64,000 bases of DNA from Thermoplasmatota archaeon (GCA_023487205.1 JAMDBT010000027.1:45154-109153), one strand, 5' to 3'. Shown: positions 16,337-25,916, numbered from the stretch's first letter. Numbers and translations are program-made. Notes: generated by a model from the letters alone, not told the origin.

Positions 16337-16833
16337 ATCCAAATATGATCAACACTGGCACCCTAACGTCGTATCTGTCTAGCGATCTCTCTGCCATTGC
16401 CAACAACCCGCTGACTGATCTTAAGTTTATGATCCCGGTGATTATGCTTGTCGTTGCCGCAATCGCTATGAGGGGAGTTTCCAAGAGGTCTAAGGTCGAT
16501 GCCACTCCAACGCTCACGCAGAAGATCGAGCCGTTCCATACACCAAGGGATAAGTTCAACATTGAGGTGAGAAGGATAATGTCGGATGATTACGACTATT
16601 ACGTCAGGTTGATAGATGACAGAATGAAGAGGGTAGAGGAAATGAGGAGAAGCTTTGTCCGCTATAAGAAAATGTATTACGTAGCCGCCAGGGGACTTAC
16701 TTCACCCAGCAAAAGGAGGAAGACCAGGGCGGAGAAATTGCGGAAGGATGCTTTCGCAGACATGCTGGAGATAGCAAAAGAAATGGCGAGATGGGGAGCA
16801 GCGCCGATCGTTACGGAGGAGTTCACCCAATGA
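16333..16833 (+). CDS. Single-pass membrane protein of the MoxR operon
   Basis: 166 residues from a GTG that overlaps the previous stop. One membrane helix (about 32-46, MIPVIMLVVAAIAMRG) precedes a highly charged, helical cytoplasmic domain with many Arg and Lys (for example MKRVEEMRRSF and SPSKRRKTRAEKLRK). I recognise no family. Its stop overlaps the moxR start as ATGA. It could dock the MoxR ATPase at the membrane. Confidence 0.75.
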   Translation: MNPNMINTGTLTSYLSSDLSAIANNPLTDLKFMIPVIMLVVAAIAMRGVSKRSKVDATPTLTQKIEPFHTPRDKFNIEVRRIMSDDYDYYVRLIDDRMKRVEEMRRSFVRYKKMYYVAARGLTSPSKRRKTRAEKLRKDAFADMLEIAKEMARWGAAPIVTEEFTQ

Positions 16834-17795
16834 GCATCCCGAAAGCTGACCTTGAAAAAGTCAGAAAAACGGTCATAAGCGTTCAGAGATATATCGGGTC
16901 GAGAGTGATCGGATCCGAAAGAATTGTAAGGTTCATGTTCGTTGGCCTTTTCTCGGACAACCACATGCTTCTCGAAGGATTCCCCGGGTTGGCCAAGACA
17001 ATGCTCGCCAAGGAATTTGCTGGCGCCCTGGGTCTGGATTTCAAGAGAATACAGTTCACTCCCGATATGCTTCCATCGGATGTCACGGGGAGCCTGATTT
17101 TCAACCTTGAGACCAGAAAGATGGAATTCAGGAAGGGGCCGGTTTTCTGCAACATACTGCTGGCTGACGAATTAAACCGTACACCACCGAAGGTTCAGTC
17201 TGCGCTCCTGGAGGCAATGGAGGAGAAGCAGGTTTCGCAGGGCGGCGAAACCGAATTGCTTCCGCTACCGTTCTTCGCCGTTGCCACGCAGAATCCCATT
17301 GAGCAGGAGGGCACATTCCCGCTTGCTGAAGCGCTCCTGGACAGGTTCCTGTTCAGGTATTTCATGAGGTATCCTACCAGGGACCAGGAACTTGACATAC
17401 TCAGATCGCAAGTCGTCGACGAGGAGATGGAGACTAAGCCCCTGGGGCCCGATGAAATCAAGCGGATAAAGGACCAGGTTCCCAAGGTCTTCGTGTCCGA
17501 GGACATGATAAGCTACATAGTGGACATAATCAGGAAGACACGGGACAACAAGAAAATTTACATCGGAGCCAGTCCCAGAACAGCGGCAAAGTATCTTCGG
17601 GCGGTGAGAGCCAACGCGCTCATCAACGGAAGGGATTATGTGATCCCGGAGGACGCTAAATTCATGAGTTCCGAACTCCTTAATCACCGGCTCATCCTGA
17701 ATTCCGAGGCGATAATCGAAGCCGGATCGGACCTCCCCTCGACCGTGAATGGAATAATTGATGAGGCAGTATCGTCCGTCAGGGCACCACAATGA
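16830..17795 (+). CDS. MoxR family AAA+ ATPase
   Basis: 321 residues from the ATG at 16830, chosen because it overlaps the upstream stop (ATGA) and GGAGG lies at 16816-16820; a longer reading from 16791 is unlikely. Walker A GFPGLAKT at 50-57, Walker B LLADELNR near 110-117, then sensor I and arginine-finger regions (TQNPIEQEG, LLDRF). MoxR ATPases form hexamers that act as chaperones for assembly or metal insertion, usually with VWA-like DUF58 partners. The next gene is such a partner, overlapping by 4 nt. Confidence 0.95.
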   Translation: MSIPKADLEKVRKTVISVQRYIGSRVIGSERIVRFMFVGLFSDNHMLLEGFPGLAKTMLAKEFAGALGLDFKRIQFTPDMLPSDVTGSLIFNLETRKMEFRKGPVFCNILLADELNRTPPKVQSALLEAMEEKQVSQGGETELLPLPFFAVATQNPIEQEGTFPLAEALLDRFLFRYFMRYPTRDQELDILRSQVVDEEMETKPLGPDEIKRIKDQVPKVFVSEDMISYIVDIIRKTRDNKKIYIGASPRTAAKYLRAVRANALINGRDYVIPEDAKFMSSELLNHRLILNSEAIIEAGSDLPSTVNGIIDEAVSSVRAPQ

Positions 17796-19099
17796 TCAAG
17801 AAGTCTGGCTATCTCTTTCTCGGCACTTTAATGCTCGGCATTTTCGAAGGCATGCTGATGGGGTTTGTGTACTTCCTTATTTTTTCATCCATACTTTTCT
17901 TCAGCGTAGCATCAGAGATCATACTGTTCAACGTTTACACAACGTCTGGCCTAAGGTCCATGGACGTTGCCCGTTTCGTAGACACAAATTACGTTCGCAA
18001 GGGCGGAAAACTTGGCGTGAGGTTAAAGTTCCACAATAAATCGTCGAGGAAAATCGCATTCCATTACTACGATACTCTTTCTGACGTCTTCACAATTTCC
18101 GGACCCTCCGAAGGGTATATTTCCCTCTCCGGGGGAGAAACCAGGGAAATAGATTATGCACTTTCCGCGTGGGCTGTGGGAAAGTACGCGGTTGGGCCAG
18201 TAATTGTTTATTCAGAAGATCCAATGAAACTATGCGTGAGTTCATACAAACTCGAGAAGTCCATAGACGTCAAGGTGTCGCCTTCCCTCTCGGAAATAAC
18301 CAACTCGCGTAGCGGCCTGGTAAGCAACATCAAGTTTACCTCGGGTATCCACAAGTCACGCGTGATTGGGCAAGGGTACAACTTCTACGGGGTTAGACCG
18401 TACGTTATTTCCGACGAATTCAGGTACATCGCGTGGAGCAGGTATGGCATCCAGACCGGGGAGGACATCTACATCAAGCAGATGGAGGAGGAAAGGCAAC
18501 TGGACGTTTATTTTGTTCTGGACTACAGTGAATCCTCGAATTTTGGTTATAAGACAAAGAGGATGTATGACAGGATGATCGTAAGCAGCATCAACGCGGC
18601 GTATATGGTTCTCAAGAACAGGGATGGGGCCGGGTTCTTGCTGTATTCCTCCGTTCATGACGCGTTTATCCCTGTCACAAGGTCTGATGAGTCCATCAGG
18701 AAGCTGGAGACCAAAGTGGCAGAAATCCGACCCGAAGGCAGGTTCGATCTCATGAGGTGCCTGCAAAGGGCGGGTGAGGAGATAAAGAAGAATGCACTAA
18801 TCATTCTTGTTTCTCCGATGTTCAATGCGGATCAGTTCAGATCACCTCACGGATCGCTGTTCAGGGTTGGAAAGAGGTTTGCGTTGATTCTCCTGTCTCC
18901 GACGGAGTTCGTTGAGTGGAAGGATGAGGATAAGAACTACACAACTCTTATGAGGAGCGCCCTGGTATCCAGGTCTGCGCAAATAAAGCAAATTTCTAGG
19001 TCCCTGAACCAGGCGGGCCTCAAGACCATCGTAGCGGAGGATTCGACCCTGCAGAGAAGGCTTGCAGTGGAATATCAATACGAGAAGATGGTGCAGTAG
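17792..19099 (+). CDS. DUF58 / VWA-like protein
   Basis: 435 residues. Two N-terminal membrane helices (about 5-50) are followed by a beta domain and the DUF58 core: GYNFYGVRPYVISDEFRYIAW, then a VWA-like start VYFVLDYSESS in which D-x-S-x-S resembles a metal-ion-dependent adhesion site. DUF58 proteins pair with MoxR ATPases. ATGA overlap with moxR shows tight coupling. The DYSES motif replaces the usual DxSxS spacing exactly, so metal binding is plausible. Confidence 0.92.
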   Translation: MIKKSGYLFLGTLMLGIFEGMLMGFVYFLIFSSILFFSVASEIILFNVYTTSGLRSMDVARFVDTNYVRKGGKLGVRLKFHNKSSRKIAFHYYDTLSDVFTISGPSEGYISLSGGETREIDYALSAWAVGKYAVGPVIVYSEDPMKLCVSSYKLEKSIDVKVSPSLSEITNSRSGLVSNIKFTSGIHKSRVIGQGYNFYGVRPYVISDEFRYIAWSRYGIQTGEDIYIKQMEEERQLDVYFVLDYSESSNFGYKTKRMYDRMIVSSINAAYMVLKNRDGAGFLLYSSVHDAFIPVTRSDESIRKLETKVAEIRPEGRFDLMRCLQRAGEEIKKNALIILVSPMFNADQFRSPHGSLFRVGKRFALILLSPTEFVEWKDEDKNYTTLMRSALVSRSAQIKQISRSLNQAGLKTIVAEDSTLQRRLAVEYQYEKMVQ

Positions 19100-19100
19100 A

Positions 19101-19994
19101 ATGGCTGAGACTCAGGGAGTAAGCGCCTATTTCTTCAATGTTCTCGCACTTTCGCCGTCCATACTCCTTTTACTGGTTTCGATGGCATACGCAATTTCCG
19201 GGCTGAACCTGTATATTTTTGTTCCGCTTGCGCTGGTACCCATAGCCAAGAGGTTTTCGCCGAGCCTCATAAAGGTGAACACCTACCGGATAGTTCTGAT
19301 TATCCTGCTGCTTCTGATACTCGATTCGTTGGCTTCTCTTTCACATTTGGTGCCGCCGTACCTCTCAGCCATTTCTCTTCCAGCAAGCTTCGAGACCGTG
19401 TTTACCCTTGAGATCGCTCTCGGGTATCTTATTGTCGTGGAGGGCATTTTTACCCAGAAGATGTTCTATCTTGTCGGCGCGCTCGTCGCATCTCTGGCTG
19501 ATCTGGGAGAGCTTTACGCTGCCGTGGCGCTCATGAATTCGTCCTATTTTGGGGTGGTGCTGAGCAACTTCACATCGACCCTCGGCAGCTATGGCCTTGG
19601 GAATGTACCGCCGATGCAGGCCGCCCTCATCGTTGTGGCACTTCTCGAATATCAGGCCATATTGTCGCTGTCCCTTCACGGGTTCATGACCATTCTTCCC
19701 CTTTATTCCCTTTCGCTGCCCTACTCCACATTGCTGCTTTCCACCTTTGCTGTTTCCTTCCTTGGCGTCATAGGAAGGTTCTACGTCGAGGGGGAGAAGG
19801 ACGAAAACTTCAGGCTGGAAGGCTTATTCACGTCGGTCGTATTGGGCGTCGTGATCTCCTTAGCCGTAATTGAGTTTGCAACCGTGTTTCAGACCTATGA
19901 CTTCCAGTTTTTTGTCATATCCTTCCTGGCCATGGTATTCCTCATCGCAGCAGTCTCTTCCTCCAGGCTGACTCCCAGAGATCTGCACCTGTAA
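19101..19994 (+). CDS. Polytopic membrane protein of the MoxR-DUF58 operon
   Basis: 297 residues from ATG 19101, one base after the DUF58 stop; a longer reading from 19062 would overlap DUF58 by 38 nt. About eight to nine hydrophobic helices cover nearly the whole chain, with few charged residues except an EGEKDENFR loop near 225. I recognise no transporter family. As the last gene of the set it may be the membrane target or scaffold of the MoxR system. Confidence 0.75.
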   Translation: MAETQGVSAYFFNVLALSPSILLLLVSMAYAISGLNLYIFVPLALVPIAKRFSPSLIKVNTYRIVLIILLLLILDSLASLSHLVPPYLSAISLPASFETVFTLEIALGYLIVVEGIFTQKMFYLVGALVASLADLGELYAAVALMNSSYFGVVLSNFTSTLGSYGLGNVPPMQAALIVVALLEYQAILSLSLHGFMTILPLYSLSLPYSTLLLSTFAVSFLGVIGRFYVEGEKDENFRLEGLFTSVVLGVVISLAVIEFATVFQTYDFQFFVISFLAMVFLIAAVSSSRLTPRDLHL

Positions 19995-19995
19995 G

Positions 19996-21261
19996 GTGGA
20001 AAAACTGTCGATCCTGTTCAAAGAAGCCATTGTGGTCACCCAGAATTCCAAGAGGGAAGTGTTAAGAGCGGACGTTCTCGTTGAGAGAAACAGGATCGCA
20101 GAAATTGGAAATAACCTCGAAGGCGACGAAATTATCCACTCCCAAGCCGGCATCCTGGTTCCCGGTCTTATAAACACGCATACTCACGTAGCCATGACGC
20201 ACCTCCGCGGGAGCCTTGACGACATACTTCTCTCCAAGTTCCTGGAAAGGACTTTCGCCCTTGATGCTGAGAGAACCGAGAAGGGGATCTACAATTCCAG
20301 CCTTCTCGGTATCTGCGAGATGATCGATTCCGGTGTCACCTCCTTTCACGACCTCTATTACTCAGAAGACATCATCGAGACCGCGGTCAGGAACAGCGGG
20401 ATCAGGGGATTTCTTTCGTGGGTGACGCTTGACCAGGAGTTGACCACACAGAAGGGAAATCCCATAGAGAACGCAAGAAATTTCATCACGTCGGGAAGCA
20501 AGTCGGATCTTGTTTCCAGATCGGTGGGGGTGCAGGGAATCTATGTTGCCGGCGATGAAACCTACATGAAAGCAAAAGATCTGGCTTCAAGACAGAAGAC
20601 TACAATTCATACCCACCTCTCTGAGACCAGGGAGGAGGTTTATTCGCACCTCAAGAAGACTGGAAAGAGGCCCGTGGAATACCTTAACGGGATTGGGTTC
20701 CTTGGTCCGGAAGTAATCGCGGCGCACTGCTCCTGGGTGACTCTTAACGAGATTCGGCTCATGGCAAGGAATGAAGTAAACGTCTCGTGGAATCCTGTCA
20801 GCAACAGCAAGCTGGCCACCGGGGGAACCACTCCGGTGCCGGAAATGCTTTCAGAGGGTGTAACGGTTTCAGTGGGCACGGACAGCAGTGGTTCGAATAA
20901 CTCTCTCAGCGTGCTCGAATCTATGAAATATGGTGCGATCTCGATCAATAACTCGCGGTGGGATGCAACCGTACTGGGAGCACAGACGGTACTAGACTTC
21001 GCCACCATAAATGCCGCAAGGTCTCTCCGTCGGAACGACCTGGGATCCATCGAGATCGGGAAAACTGCCGACCTGGTGCTCATTGACTGCAGTAGCCCAA
21101 ACCTTTATGGAACGACGGCCGAAAATGCGGTATCGAATATTGTTTATTCCGGCAACCCGTCGAACGTGGACACGGTAATGGTAAACGGCAATATACTGAA
21201 GAGGAAGCACAAGCTGGTCAAGACGTTTGACTCCCTTAAGAAGGGCGATGAGTTGCGCTGA
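19996..21261 (+). CDS. Amidohydrolase: 5'-deoxyadenosine / SAH / MTA deaminase family
   Basis: 421 residues of the ATZ/TRZ-type amidohydrolase family. Metal ligands are H62 and H64 in THTHVAMTHLRG, H in THLSE (near 211), H in AAHCSW, and D in VGTDSSGSNN. The THLRG and HLSETREE segments match archaeal 5'-deoxyadenosine/S-adenosylhomocysteine deaminases that recycle SAM by-products. It starts at GTG 19996, one nt after the previous stop, so it is co-transcribed with the MoxR set, perhaps only by location. Confidence 0.85.
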   Translation: MEKLSILFKEAIVVTQNSKREVLRADVLVERNRIAEIGNNLEGDEIIHSQAGILVPGLINTHTHVAMTHLRGSLDDILLSKFLERTFALDAERTEKGIYNSSLLGICEMIDSGVTSFHDLYYSEDIIETAVRNSGIRGFLSWVTLDQELTTQKGNPIENARNFITSGSKSDLVSRSVGVQGIYVAGDETYMKAKDLASRQKTTIHTHLSETREEVYSHLKKTGKRPVEYLNGIGFLGPEVIAAHCSWVTLNEIRLMARNEVNVSWNPVSNSKLATGGTTPVPEMLSEGVTVSVGTDSSGSNNSLSVLESMKYGAISINNSRWDATVLGAQTVLDFATINAARSLRRNDLGSIEIGKTADLVLIDCSSPNLYGTTAENAVSNIVYSGNPSNVDTVMVNGNILKRKHKLVKTFDSLKKGDELR

Positions 21262-21265
21262 TCCC

Positions 21266-21853
21266 CTAGAACTTATGGCCCATCTTGGTTCTCTTGGTCT
21301 CAAGGTAAAATTTGTCGTATTCCGTTGGGTCTGTGAGGATCGGTATCCTCCCGGCAATCTTTACGTCGCTGTCCTTGAATGTGTCGAACTTCTTTGGGTT
21401 GTTTGACATGAGAAGTATGGACTTCACTTTGAAGTATTCCAGGGCTTCCAGTGCAAAAGTATATTCCCTCTTATCAACAGGGAATCCCAGGGCCAGATTT
21501 GCTTCTACGGTATCGTAGCCCTCTTCCTGAAGGCTGTATGCCTTTATCTTGTTGAGAAGGCCTATGCCCCTCCCTTCCTGCCGAAGGTAAATCAATATCC
21601 CCAGATCCTTGCCTGCCAGGTATTCCATAGACTTTACCAGCTGCTGCCTGCAGTCGCACCTGTACGATCCAAACACATCACCGGTCAGGCATTCCGAATG
21701 TATTCTCACCGGAACGTTTTCTTTTCCCGTCGGGTCCCCCCTCACCAGGACCGCGTGTTCGTCCATTTCATCATTCTTAAACGTATATATCTCAAATTCA
21801 CCGTACAGTGTGGGCAGTGCGGCTTTTGCGTAAACCTCTAACATCTTCGACAC
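21266..21853 (-). CDS. ribA: GTP cyclohydrolase II
   Basis: 195 residues. It opens GTP to 2,5-diamino-6-ribosylamino-pyrimidinone phosphate, the first step of riboflavin synthesis. Zinc ligands C55, C66 and C68 lie in [15 protein letters not shown], and the GTP-binding RQEGRGIG is at 91-98. Many archaea instead use GTP cyclohydrolase III (ArfA), so a bacterial-type RibA is a marker of this lineage and possibly of old transfer. It converges with the deaminase gene, 4 nt apart. Confidence 0.94.
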   Translation of the reverse strand: MSKMLEVYAKAALPTLYGEFEIYTFKNDEMDEHAVLVRGDPTGKENVPVRIHSECLTGDVFGSYRCDCRQQLVKSMEYLAGKDLGILIYLRQEGRGIGLLNKIKAYSLQEEGYDTVEANLALGFPVDKREYTFALEALEYFKVKSILLMSNNPKKFDTFKDSDVKIAGRIPILTDPTEYDKFYLETKRTKMGHKF

Positions 21854-22018
21854 TTAATTTCCGCTCGTTATTAAACTTAGATGAATTTCAATTGGAACAA
21901 TTTTGGTGCGTGTTCTCCTAGCTACTTCATGTTTCTGCGAGAAAATCAGTACTCATGGAAAAGTAAACTCGCCGTTCCAAGCAAACTCGAATTCCCGGCG
22001 TAAAGGAGTTTTGGCTGA

Positions 22019-22204
22019 CTATCTTCTGGTTCCAAATCCATAGTAAGCCAGGGACAGAATCATCAGGATGAGGAACAGTCCAGTCGCTGTATAGAAAATT
22101 TGGTTGCCGCTGAGTGTGAAAATCTCGCTGGCAAATAATCCAAACACAAGGCTCAGCAATGCAAAGCTTAGGAATATAAGGGAAACCGCTTCATAGTAAT
22201 TCAT
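22019..22204 (-). CDS. Small two-helix membrane protein
   Basis: 61 residues from ATG 22204, with two hydrophobic helices (about 6-26 and 36-55) and a basic end FGTRR. The open frame runs further upstream to 22471 inside the preceding methyltransferase gene, but that part is its shadow. CTTTATCTA about 27 nt before the ATG could be its TATA box. Unknown function; the call rests on hydrophobic pattern and promoter spacing. Confidence 0.5.
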   Translation of the reverse strand: MNYYEAVSLIFLSFALLSLVFGLFASEIFTLSGNQIFYTATGLFLILMILSLAYYGFGTRR

Positions 22205-22277
22205 TCCCAGCAATAGCAGAATTAGATAAAGAAGCTTCCTCTTCGCACAGTATCGCGTCGTGGCGAAATCTCGAATT

Positions 22278-23456
22278 TCATTGAGGGACCGCCACTTTCT
22301 TTGCAATGATAAGGTCATTGCCGTCCTTGAACAGGTACCGTGTCTCAGAACCAGGTCTTGATGGAAAGTCCCTGTAATAATGCACTTCGCCAACCGGAAA
22401 GCGAGGGATAAACCTGAAGTTGGATTTCGACGCATATTTGGAGAATTCAGCCCCGGCAATTGTGCCTTCAACTTCGTACGCTTCTCCCGGAAAATCGTGG
22501 ATTATGTACTGAGACCCTAGCACCAGCCTCCGATCGTCTTCCCAGATTACGGACGTTTCTGGAACCCATTCCATCGTCTTTGCAATGCCTGACCTCACAA
22601 GGGACTCATCAGGCACAAGGACATAGAGTGGCCTGTCTCTGGTTTGTCTGCGGCTTCTGCTGCCTTCGCCTTCCACATAAGTCTTCCCACCGGGGAGAAT
22701 CGCGCATCTATTCCCAACACCGTAAAAGCTTTCGGAAAAGAAAGTTAGCCGGGAATGCTTGTGATTGTATGAGAGAAATTCAAACGTGCCCTTTAATCCG
22801 GTCTTGCCTGGATCCATTCGGGGAGGCAGATCGAGCACAAACCTGCCGGTAAAGCTTGAGAACCGTGAAATCAGGGTCCTTGGCGACGGAGAAAGCTTGT
22901 CCATGTCCATAACTGCCTCAGATCCCCGCAAGGGGTCGGAAAAAATTACAGTATCCTCCTTTATGCCATTGGGCTGAACTGCAGCATAATCTGAACGAAT
23001 TATCCGCAAATTCACCCCATAAACTTCGGAATTTATTGTTGCGAGCCTGCCTCTAACGGGATCTGACTCGATTCCTATGACGTGAGAATTCCTTGCGAAC
23101 ATTATGGCCTGCATGCCAGCGCCGCATCCTACGTCAAGCACGTCTGATCTCCCAATCTGGTCACTCCTGTGCATCCCGATGGCCTCAGGAGTGGAATACC
23201 TGGCGGAATAGGCGTCTAACCAAACCCGGTCCCATCTTGAGAACTTGGTCTTTGAGTTGAGTCTTCCTTTCGCGATTTCAGTGAGGAAGAGGCACTCATT
23301 CTTGCGAAGGTTCAGCTTTTTCCGCACTCTTTCTGTGGAATAGCCAGATCTCAGGAGATCGATTATAGACCCTATTACCTGATCCTGTTCTTCGCGGAAC
23401 TGTTCACTGCCGATTACTCTGTCAAGGTAAGCGACTACGAATTGTCTTTCGTCCAA
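22278..23456 (-). CDS. SAM-dependent methyltransferase with THUMP-like C-terminal domain
   Basis: 392 residues. A helical N-terminus (to about 95) precedes a Rossmann methylase with motif I VLDVGCGAG (about 105-113), GIESDP at the end of strand 2, and FSDPLRG at the motif IV position. The C-terminal third (from about 310, with GTIAGAEFSKYASKSNFR and VGEVHYYRDFP) resembles the THUMP-like domain found in this methylase class, predicted to act on RNA. The motif IV form DPLR is like the DPPR of rRNA/tRNA base methylases. The target is unknown. Confidence 0.8.
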   Translation of the reverse strand: MDERQFVVAYLDRVIGSEQFREEQDQVIGSIIDLLRSGYSTERVRKKLNLRKNECLFLTEIAKGRLNSKTKFSRWDRVWLDAYSARYSTPEAIGMHRSDQIGRSDVLDVGCGAGMQAIMFARNSHVIGIESDPVRGRLATINSEVYGVNLRIIRSDYAAVQPNGIKEDTVIFSDPLRGSEAVMDMDKLSPSPRTLISRFSSFTGRFVLDLPPRMDPGKTGLKGTFEFLSYNHKHSRLTFFSESFYGVGNRCAILPGGKTYVEGEGSRSRRQTRDRPLYVLVPDESLVRSGIAKTMEWVPETSVIWEDDRRLVLGSQYIIHDFPGEAYEVEGTIAGAEFSKYASKSNFRFIPRFPVGEVHYYRDFPSRPGSETRYLFKDGNDLIIAKKVAVPQ

Positions 23457-23550
23457 TCATAACGCATAGTTGACTGCCTTATAGAATTGACTTTTTCACG
23501 GTTTTGGCTGAGTCTTGAAACGGCATTGTCGCTCGCTTTGGCAGGAAAAT

Positions 23551-23560
23551 GCTAATAATC
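23551..23560 (+). promoter_or_regulatory. TATA box of purC
   Basis: GCTAATAATC is centred about 26 nt before the ATG codons at 23579 and 23582, indicating a leaderless message and supporting the short start for purC. Confidence 0.45.
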
Positions 23561-23578
23561 TTTCTGTGCTGCTTGAAT

Positions 23579-24475
23579 ATGATGGCAACTCCGGTTAGAT
23601 CAGGAAAGGTGAAGGATGTTTACGATCAGGGAGACTCGTTTCTGTTCAAATTTACGGACAGGATATCAGTTTTTGACAAGATAATACCGACCACTATTCC
23701 CGATAAGGGGGAATCGCTGTGCCGCACTTCCGCATTCTGGTTTGATGTTGTATCAAAGACTACGGACATTCCAACCCATTTTATTTCTCTTAAGTCCAAG
23801 AATGAAATGATAGTGAAGAAGTTCAATGTAATGCCGGTGGTTCCAGATGGCTACCGGTCCAACTATCTGGTCCCCCTCGAGTTTGTTGTAAGGTATTATG
23901 CCGCAGGTTCCCTGCTTGACAGGATTAAGTCTGGTCAGGTAAGAAAGGAGGACCTTTCTCTTGCGTCTGAACCAAAGGCGGGGGACCCGTTGCCCGATCC
24001 GTATCTGGAGATCACCACAAAATTTGAGAAATTTGACAGACCGCTGGAACTGGAAGAGGCTTCCCGGATATCCGGTCTCGGCAAGCTCGAGCTTAAAGAC
24101 ATCCTCGAGGCGTGCATGACCATCGACAGAAGGATGTTATCTCACGTGGAAAAGAGCGGGCTAATCCACGCAGATGGAAAGAAGGAATTTGCAGTGGATG
24201 AAGAGAGAACCCCCGTGATAGTGGACACCTTTGGTACCGCAGACGAGGATAGATTCTGGGACAAATCCTCATACGATAGCGGCAAGTTGGTGGAACTTAG
24301 CAAGGAGGCGGTTCGCCAGTATTATAGAAACTCAGGCTACCGCGATCGCCTGTATAAGGCAAGATCAGACGGGACGAAAGAGCCGGATATCGATCCCCTT
24401 CCTGCTGAAATGGTCAGTTCAACCTCTGCCATCTACCGGGATTTGTTTGAAAAGATGACGGGCCAGAGATGGTGA
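23579..24475 (+). CDS. purC: Phosphoribosylaminoimidazole-succinocarboxamide synthase
   Basis: 298 residues from ATG 23579 (or 297 from the adjacent ATG 23582, which fits the TATA box best); a longer frame from 23549 is unlikely. It couples CAIR with aspartate and ATP in purine synthesis. SAICAR synthetase marks are SGKVKDVYD near the N-terminus, TDRISVFD, the PLEFVVRYYAAGSL segment and VIVDTFGTADEDRF. The aldo/keto reductase gene starts 32 nt downstream on the same strand. Confidence 0.95.
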   Translation: MMATPVRSGKVKDVYDQGDSFLFKFTDRISVFDKIIPTTIPDKGESLCRTSAFWFDVVSKTTDIPTHFISLKSKNEMIVKKFNVMPVVPDGYRSNYLVPLEFVVRYYAAGSLLDRIKSGQVRKEDLSLASEPKAGDPLPDPYLEITTKFEKFDRPLELEEASRISGLGKLELKDILEACMTIDRRMLSHVEKSGLIHADGKKEFAVDEERTPVIVDTFGTADEDRFWDKSSYDSGKLVELSKEAVRQYYRNSGYRDRLYKARSDGTKEPDIDPLPAEMVSSTSAIYRDLFEKMTGQRW

Positions 24476-24507
24476 CTCGCATCTGGACATTTCTCGGTTC
24501 CTGATGA

Positions 24508-25488
24508 GTGAATGCCTTGAGATACATCCCCTTCGGAAAGACCGCATGGAAGGTGTCTGCCGTTGGATTTGGATGCTGGCAGGCGGGAATGACCGCATGG
24601 GGCACTGACTATTCCGAATACGATGCATCGAGTGCCATCAAGTCCGCCAACGATAGTGGCGTGAATTTCTTTGACACCGCCGAGATATACGGGAACGGAA
24701 TTTCAGAGCGCATTTTGGGAGAAGCACTGAAAGACCGGGATGCCTTTGTTGCCACGAAAGTGGCTGGCTACAACGCAACAAGGATCGAACGGAGTTTTGA
24801 TCGATCCCTGCGAAACCTAGGAAGAGGAATTGACCTGTACCAGCTGCACTGGGTGCCCAGCATTTATACCAATCTCGAGAAGGTTCTCAGGTCCATGGAA
24901 TCACTGGTTCGCAGGGGAAAAGTTCCGTACATAGGGCTATCCAATTTTCCTGCTTCAACCCTGAAGTCCGTTTCGGAGATGCTGAGCAGGGAGGAGTTTG
25001 TTTCCAACCAGGTCCAGTATTCGCTGGTGGACAGAAGGATCGAGAATTCATTGGTTCCCGCCATGCAGGACCTGCGCCTTCAGGTCATTGCCTACAGCCC
25101 CTTGGGACGCGGGAGGCTTTCCGGGAAGTACTTTGACTCCCCGTTACCAAAAACGGTCTCACGCTTTTCCGGATTCAGGCCGGGGCGGTATGATCCTGAC
25201 CCTGCCCTTAAGAAATCCCTGCAGGAGGTCTCCAGTAAACATGGCGCTTCAATTGCCGAGGTCTCACTTGCGTGGGTAACCTCCAGGGGAGTGCTCCCGA
25301 TTCCAGGCGCAAAGCGTCCCGATCAGGCAATTGCCAACTCAAGATCGGGTAACCTTGTGTTGGATCCCGAGGATCTCAGATCGCTGGATTCGGCCAGCGT
25401 CCGATTCAAGTCGGGAGAGTACGGAAATCTGATGCCCAGACTGGTTCCAAACAGGGCCATCAGATTGGTTTCCGAGGGCGTAATTTAG
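24508..25488 (+). CDS. Aldo/keto reductase
   Basis: 326 residues, a TIM-barrel NADPH-dependent oxidoreductase. The catalytic tetrad is visible as D in FFDTAEIYG with its Y, K in ATKVAG and H in QLHWVP. The cofactor-binding end reads LPIPGAKRPDQAIANSRS. The substrate cannot be deduced. It starts with GTG at 24508 behind purC and its stop overlaps the convergent hypothetical gene by 4 nt. Confidence 0.92.
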   Translation: MNALRYIPFGKTAWKVSAVGFGCWQAGMTAWGTDYSEYDASSAIKSANDSGVNFFDTAEIYGNGISERILGEALKDRDAFVATKVAGYNATRIERSFDRSLRNLGRGIDLYQLHWVPSIYTNLEKVLRSMESLVRRGKVPYIGLSNFPASTLKSVSEMLSREEFVSNQVQYSLVDRRIENSLVPAMQDLRLQVIAYSPLGRGRLSGKYFDSPLPKTVSRFSGFRPGRYDPDPALKKSLQEVSSKHGASIAEVSLAWVTSRGVLPIPGAKRPDQAIANSRSGNLVLDPEDLRSLDSASVRFKSGEYGNLMPRLVPNRAIRLVSEGVI

Positions 25489-25916
25489 GAAGACGCTATC
25501 CCAGGCTCAATCTGGTCTTCGATATAGTGCCAGAGCCTGTGCTCCAGCTCAAATGACCAGAGCGCTTCGGGAACCTCGACAAAGACCACCAGGGGAGTGA
25601 TGAATAATACCTCCAATGCTGCTATTCCCAGGTCCTTCAGCCACTTGCTGACTCCCACTTTCACCTTGAAGTCATCGCTTGTTCCTTCAATTGTAACCGT
25701 GAAGGCGCGGTCCATCGCAAGTATGGTCCTGAAAAATCCTCCCTTCCTCGCCTGCACAACGCTTCCATTTGGTGATTTCGCAGATTGCGTGACAAATCCC
25801 TCTTCGGTAAAATAGACCTTGATGATCTCTGCCAGCTTCTCGGGCTCTATGTTCTTTTCAGTGTATTCTCTGATTGCCTGCCTCATGTTGATCAACGATA
25901 TGTTGAAAAGGTCCAT
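25485..25916 (-). CDS. Hypothetical protein, 143 residues
   Basis: I do not recognise it. A helical N-terminus (MRQAIREYTEKNIEPEKLAEI) leads into a beta-rich middle with KGGFFRTILAMDRAFTVTIEGTSDDFKVKVGVS-type strands (about 75-105) and a hydrophobic segment LGIAALEVLFITPLVVFV near 110-125, followed by an acidic C-terminus. It may be a lipid- or membrane-associated protein. It converges on the aldo/keto reductase gene and diverges from the next gene. Confidence 0.7.
   Translation of the reverse strand: MDLFNISLINMRQAIREYTEKNIEPEKLAEIIKVYFTEEGFVTQSAKSPNGSVVQARKGGFFRTILAMDRAFTVTIEGTSDDFKVKVGVSKWLKDLGIAALEVLFITPLVVFVEVPEALWSFELEHRLWHYIEDQIEPGIASS

Noticed and set aside
22205..22471. N-terminal extension of the small membrane protein frame
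   Set aside because: Lies wholly inside the THUMP-like methyltransferase gene on the same strand in another frame.
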